From Candidatus Gallimonas intestinigallinarum (GTDB taxonomy: Bacteria; Bacillota_A; Clostridia; Christensenellales; Borkfalkiaceae), in contig DXBS01000085.1 in assembly GCA_019116405.1 (NCBI GenBank), positions 1 through 17,254 on the forward strand: a DNA stretch of 17,254 bases. The letters are read 5' to 3'. Both the position numbers and the translations under genes were made by a program. Every line of letters begins with the position of its first letter. The first letter of the stretch is position 1. Below, piece by piece: positions 13,100 through 17,254 of the stretch. The notes under the pieces were generated by a model. It was not told the DNA's origin and did no database searches. It saw only the letters and a list, made by a program, of their open reading frames with translations.

Positions 13100-15250
13100 A
13101 TGACGGAACTGCTTGCCCCTGCGGGGGATGAAAGATCGGCATATGCGGCGCTCCGTGCGGGCGCCGACGCCGTATATCTGGGACTGACGCGATTTTCCGC
13201 GCGCGAAGGCGCGGAAAATTTTTGCATTTCTGCGCTGGAAAAATTGTCGCGCGAAGCGCATCTGCTGGGCGCAAAGGTGTATGTCGCGCTCAACACTCTC
13301 GTCAAGGACGAGGAGCTTCCCGCCTTCTTTGCCCAGGCGCGCGAGGCGTGGAACGCGGGCGCGGACGCCATCTTGTTACAGGATATCTTTCTTGGCCGCA
13401 AATTGAAGGAGACGTACCCCGAAATCACGCTGCACCTCTCCACGCAGGCGGGCTGCTGCAACATCTACGGCGCGCAGCTTGCCAAGGAATGTGGATTTTC
13501 CCGCGTCGTGCTCGCGCGCGAGACGCCCATCGGGGATATCCCCGCGATCGCGCAGCTGATTGAGGCCGAGGCGTTCGTGCAGGGGGCGCTGTGCACCTGT
13601 TTTTCGGGGCAGTGTTATTTCTCCAGCTTCGCGGGCAACAACTCGGGCAACCGCGGCAGATGCAAACAGCCCTGCCGCAAGAAATATACGATCGACCGCG
13701 CGGGTTTCGATGCGCCCGCCTATGCGCTGTCCCTTTCCGATCTCTCGGTGGGGGAGGACGTGCAAAAACTTCTGGACGCGGGCGTTGTCTCCCTCAAGAT
13801 CGAAGGAAGGATGCGCTCGCCGGCGTACGTCGCGGCGGCGGTCTCCTATTACCGCGCCCTGCTGGACGGCAAGCCTGCGGGAGAGGCGTTTTCCGAGATG
13901 CGGCGCGCCTATAACCGCGGCGACTACACCCGCGGGCTCGCCTTCGGGCAGGATGCGCGCCTGCTCTCGCGCGACGTGCAGGGGCATATCGGAGAAAGAA
14001 TAGGTGAGATTATCCGCGCGCAGGGGAAAGCGTATCTTTGCAAGAGCGATTATGCGGCGGAACAGGGCGACGGATTCAAGGTCCTGCGCGGCGGTAAGGA
14101 GGTGGGCGGCGCCCGCATTTCCGCGCCCGCGCGGGACGGATTTTTGCTCACGTCCCCCGAAAAACTGCGCATCGGCGACGAAGTGCGCCTGACATTGTGC
14201 GCAAAATCGGAGGAACATGCGCTCGCTCTGCGCCGTCTGCGGACGGGGGACGTCTGCGTGACGCTGCTCGCAGGGCAGCCCATGCGCGCCGTCTGCGAGG
14301 GCGTGGGACTGGAGGGAGAGGTGTGCGAGGCGGCAAAGAGCGCGCCGCTCTCCGAGGCGGACGTTGCGGCGAACTTTTCCAAAGTGGACGCGCTCCCCTT
14401 CTCGCCCCGCGTCACCGTGCACACGGACGGCGTGTTTGTGCCAAAATCTGTGCTCAACGCCTTCCGCCGCGCCTTCTATGAAAAATTGTATGACGCGCTC
14501 TCGCCCGCCTGTGCGCCGCTTGCAGAACGTACGCCTTCCATTCCTGAGCTTCCCCTTGCAGAGAGTGCGCAGACGGCGGCGATCGTACCCGCGGGGTTTG
14601 CAGCAAATACCGATCTCGTCATTGAAAAACTGTCCGATGATCAGCATACCGCGCTCACGAAGGGGGCGTGGCTGTACCTGCCGCCCCTGTTCACGCAGGC
14701 AGACGAAGCGCTGCTCGCGCCCGTCCTGCGGGAGGCGGAAGGCATCTATTGCGAGGGGACGTACGGCGTTTTTCTCGCCAAAAAGTACGGCTGCAAGCTG
14801 TTCGCGGGAACGGGGTGGAATTTATCCAACCGCGTCGCCGTGGCGGCGGCGCTGGAAGTGGCGGAATACGTTGCGCTCTCCAAGGAACTCACCGTGCGCG
14901 AGCAGGACGCCCTCTCTGCGGCGCGGACGTTCGTCCTCTCGGGAGGGGACTGCAAGCTCATGGACCTGTGCTACTGCCCGTTCGAAAAAAGCTGCAAGAC
15001 GTGCGATCGGCGCGCCGTCTACCACCTCATGGACGAGGCGGGGCGCGTCTTCCCGCTCAGGCGGTACGCCCTAGCGGACGGCTGCCGCTTTGAAGTGTAT
15101 AACTGCCTGCCCCTCGCGGCGGGCGTCGGGAGGGCGGGCGCGCTCGTCGACTGCTCGCTGGGGGATAAAACCGTCCTCAAAAATGTGCGCGATCCCGCCG
15201 CCGTGCTGCCCGCATCGACGCGCGGCCACGGCGCAAGGAGTTTACTATGA
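13100..15250 (+). CDS. U32-family protein with C-terminal extension (RlhA/YdcP-like)
   Basis: The protein has 716 aa. The N-terminal U32 domain is unmistakable: LLAPAGDERSAYAALRAGADAVYLG, then LHLSTQAGCCNIYGAQ, and the cysteine-rich core CTCFSGQC (C165, C167, C172) with GRCKQPCRKK (C188, C192). A long second half (DUF3656 region) ends in another cysteine cluster, CYCPFEKSCKTC. Although named peptidases, characterised members of this two-part type are RNA hydroxylases: E. coli RlhA modifies C2501 of 23S rRNA, and the shorter TrhP acts on wobble uridine of tRNA. An RNA-modifying role is thus more likely than proteolysis, but the substrate is not fixed. It starts on the base after the hprK stop and overlaps mutS2 by 4 bp (ATGA). 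Confidence 0.9.
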   Translation: MTELLAPAGDERSAYAALRAGADAVYLGLTRFSAREGAENFCISALEKLSREAHLLGAKVYVALNTLVKDEELPAFFAQAREAWNAGADAILLQDIFLGRKLKETYPEITLHLSTQAGCCNIYGAQLAKECGFSRVVLARETPIGDIPAIAQLIEAEAFVQGALCTCFSGQCYFSSFAGNNSGNRGRCKQPCRKKYTIDRAGFDAPAYALSLSDLSVGEDVQKLLDAGVVSLKIEGRMRSPAYVAAAVSYYRALLDGKPAGEAFSEMRRAYNRGDYTRGLAFGQDARLLSRDVQGHIGERIGEIIRAQGKAYLCKSDYAAEQGDGFKVLRGGKEVGGARISAPARDGFLLTSPEKLRIGDEVRLTLCAKSEEHALALRRLRTGDVCVTLLAGQPMRAVCEGVGLEGEVCEAAKSAPLSEADVAANFSKVDALPFSPRVTVHTDGVFVPKSVLNAFRRAFYEKLYDALSPACAPLAERTPSIPELPLAESAQTAAIVPAGFAANTDLVIEKLSDDQHTALTKGAWLYLPPLFTQADEALLAPVLREAEGIYCEGTYGVFLAKKYGCKLFAGTGWNLSNRVAVAAALEVAEYVALSKELTVREQDALSAARTFVLSGGDCKLMDLCYCPFEKSCKTCDRRAVYHLMDEAGRVFPLRRYALADGCRFEVYNCLPLAAGVGRAGALVDCSLGDKTVLKNVRDPAAVLPASTRGHGARSLL

Positions 15251-17254
15251 ACGAACACGCAAAGCGATTGGAACTGGATAAAATCTTGGCGGCGTGCGCC
15301 TCGCACGCCGTGCTTGAAGCGGGGAAGGAGAAGATCCTCGCCTTAGAGCCCGTGCGCACCGTCGGCGAGGCGAAGGAGCTTTTGGACCTCACCGAGGAAG
15401 CGAGCCTTCTCTTGTTCACGCTGGGCTCGGGCAAGGTGGAGGAATTCCCCGCCTGCGAGGACAGTCTCGCCCGCGCGCGCAAGGGTGCGACGCTCTCCAT
15501 GGCGGAACTTTTAGGCGTTGCGCGCCTTCTGCGTGCGGCGCGCGTGCTCTATTCGTCCGTGCGCTCCTTTTCGGACGAGCGCATCGTAAAAATGCGCTTC
15601 TTAACCGAGCATCTCATGTTCGATCGCAACTTGGAGGAGGACATCGGGCGCAAAATTCTCAATGAGAACGAGCTCTCCGACCACGCGAGCGAAAAGCTCT
15701 TTTCGCTGCGTTCGCAGATCAGGCAGCTGGGCGAGCGCATCCGCGCCCGCCTGCAGGGGTATCTGGCAGGCGAGGAAAAGAAGTACTTGCAGGACGGCAT
15801 TGTCACCGTACGCGGGGACAGGTTCGTCATTCCCGTCAAGGCGGAATACAAGCGCAGCGTCAAGGGCTTCGTGCACGATCGTTCCCAGAGCGGCGCGACG
15901 GTGTTCGTCGAGCCGGAGGAAGTGCTGGAGATGAACAACGAGCTGCGCGGGCTTATGCTGGATGAACGCGAGGAGGTCGAGCGCATTCTCGCCGATCTCT
16001 CCCGCGCGGTCGGGCGCATGCATGATGCGCTCCTGCACGACATGGCGGTGCTCGCCGAGGCGGACAGCTTCTATGCGCGCGCCGAGTACGCCTACTCCGT
16101 CAAGGGGGTCAAACCCGCGCTCGGCGGGAATGGCATGGTCGAAATTATCAAGGGGCGTCACCCGCTTCTGGATGCCAAAAAGGCGGTGCCTGTCACGCTC
16201 TCGGTGGGCGGGGAATACCGCTTCCTATTGATCAGCGGCGCCAACACGGGCGGCAAGACGGTCACGCTCAAGATGTGCGGGCTGTTCTGCCTGATGGCGG
16301 CGTGCGGGCTGTTCGTGCCCGCGGCGGAGGGGACGCGGCTTGCCGTCTTTGACAACGTCTGGTGCGATGTGGGCGACAGCCAGTCCATCGAAGAAAATCT
16401 TTCTACGTTTTCGTCGCACGTTGCCCACCTCAAGGAGATCTTGGAGGGCGCGACGGAAAAGTCGCTCGTGCTCATTGACGAGCCGGGCGGCGGCACCGAC
16501 CCCGAGGAGGGCGCGGCGCTCGCGCGCGCGGTGCTGACCGATCTGCTGCGCAGGGGCTGCAGGGGCATCGTTACGACGCACTACTCCTCGCTCAAGGAGT
16601 TTGCCTATGCCGAGGACGGCATCGAGAACGGCTGCATGGAGTTTGACGCCGCCGACTTTCGTCCCCTGTATCGCCTGAAGATCGGCGCGCCGGGCTCGTC
16701 CAACGCGCTGCTCATCTGCACGCGACTGGGCCTGCCCGCGCAGACCATCGAGGAGGCGCGCGGATATCTCTCTGAGGGTGCGCGCTCCTTCGAGCATACC
16801 CTGCGGGCGGCGGAGGAGAGCCGCGTGCAGACGGAGGCGGCGATGCAGGCGGCGCGCAAACAGCAGCGCGAGTGGGAACAAAGACTTTCCGAGCTCGGCA
16901 AGGAAGAGGAGAAGTTCCGCCGCGAGCGGGAGCGCTTCCTTGCTTCCTCCAAGGCGGAGGCGCGGCGCATCGTCGCCGAGCGCACCGCGGATGCGGAGGA
17001 GCTGCTCGTCGAGATGGAGAAGATCTTTGAAAAGCAGAACTATTCCGAAGCCGACCTCATCCGCGCAAGGACGCTCAAGAACAAGCTGGAAAATGCGCCC
17101 ACGGAAGAGGAACCTGTGCGCGCCGTACCCGTGGATGCCGCAACGCTCAATGTCGGCGATCTGGTCATGGTCGGCTCGCTGGGAACGGAGGGCGCCGTGC
17201 TCTCCGTCCGCAGGGAAAAGGGGATGTGCGACGTGCAGGCGGGTGCCCTCAGAG
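15247..17254 (+). CDS. mutS2: Endonuclease MutS2, C-terminus beyond the window
   Basis: 669 full codons are present and the frame is open to the window edge. MutS2 is an ATPase of the MutS family that limits recombination and, in B. subtilis, rescues collided ribosomes. In order: N-terminal clamp/core helices (about 1-310); ATPase with Walker A GANTGGKT (331-338), Walker B LVLIDE (Asp411, Glu412) and switch His in VTTHYSSLKE; a charged coiled coil from about residue 519; and a KOW-like segment from about 635 (NVGDLVMVGS). The C-terminal Smr nuclease domain would lie past the end. The Walker B continuation reads DEPGGGTDP where MutS2 usually has DELGAGTDP. The ATG overlaps the preceding stop as ATGA. 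Confidence 0.95.
   Translation, partial: MNEHAKRLELDKILAACASHAVLEAGKEKILALEPVRTVGEAKELLDLTEEASLLLFTLGSGKVEEFPACEDSLARARKGATLSMAELLGVARLLRAARVLYSSVRSFSDERIVKMRFLTEHLMFDRNLEEDIGRKILNENELSDHASEKLFSLRSQIRQLGERIRARLQGYLAGEEKKYLQDGIVTVRGDRFVIPVKAEYKRSVKGFVHDRSQSGATVFVEPEEVLEMNNELRGLMLDEREEVERILADLSRAVGRMHDALLHDMAVLAEADSFYARAEYAYSVKGVKPALGGNGMVEIIKGRHPLLDAKKAVPVTLSVGGEYRFLLISGANTGGKTVTLKMCGLFCLMAACGLFVPAAEGTRLAVFDNVWCDVGDSQSIEENLSTFSSHVAHLKEILEGATEKSLVLIDEPGGGTDPEEGAALARAVLTDLLRRGCRGIVTTHYSSLKEFAYAEDGIENGCMEFDAADFRPLYRLKIGAPGSSNALLICTRLGLPAQTIEEARGYLSEGARSFEHTLRAAEESRVQTEAAMQAARKQQREWEQRLSELGKEEEKFRRERERFLASSKAEARRIVAERTADAEELLVEMEKIFEKQNYSEADLIRARTLKNKLENAPTEEEPVRAVPVDAATLNVGDLVMVGSLGTEGAVLSVRREKGMCDVQAGALR

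Noticed and set aside
1..17254. CRISPR array, tRNA, rRNA, insertion sequence or prophage
   Set aside because: No regularly spaced repeats, cloverleaf, transposase, integrase or phage gene was seen on either strand; gene content is chromosomal housekeeping.

Overview
The window is a 17.3 kb piece of a GC-rich Firmicutes chromosome, most likely from a clostridial anaerobe. The gene content points there: HPr kinase/phosphorylase, TmcAL (YlbM), a CsoR copper sensor, a flavin-reductase/rubredoxin fusion of the acetogen type, Pta-AckA fermentation genes and MutS2. Spacing is tight, Shine-Dalgarno sites are AGGAGG-like, and several promoters match the SigA consensus almost perfectly. No mobile element, CRISPR array, tRNA or rRNA gene was seen. 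The first ten bases are not genomic: they equal the 3' end of an Illumina adapter, so position 1 is a contig end.

Layout. (a) 11-150: C-terminal end of a rhodanese-domain protein, then a bidirectional terminator facing the convergent tmcAL gene (247-1431, minus strand). (b) Divergent promoters around 1451-1532 serve tmcAL leftward and pta-ackA rightward (1553-3816), the two-step acetyl-CoA to acetate route that yields ATP. (c) yceD-rpmF (3900-4509), a ribosome-linked pair with a strong promoter and its own terminator. (d) 4753-5858: flavin reductase-rubredoxin fusion, overlapped by one base by a gene for an unrecognised HExxH zincin-like protein. (e) Copper module 5895-8847: two identical CsoR-type operators in and just after a perfect-consensus promoter, csoR, then a Cu(I)-exporting P1B-ATPase (copA) whose last 69 codons form a second metal-binding domain preceded by its own ribosome binding site, so that a free CopZ chaperone could also be made. 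(f) 9022-9357: a free-standing ArsR-family regulator between two strong hairpins. (g) 9477 to the end: uvrC, a Cof-type HAD phosphatase, hprK, a U32-family protein (RlhA-like) and the start of mutS2, all on the plus strand with overlaps or very short gaps.

Most of this is housekeeping and I saw no wholly new system. The points most worth following are the copA/copZ overlap with internal translation start, a DKTATLT phosphorylation motif in that ATPase where DKTGT is nearly invariant, promoters for uvrC and yceD so close to the start codon that the mRNAs should be leaderless or nearly so, and a run of very GC-rich perfect hairpins between genes.
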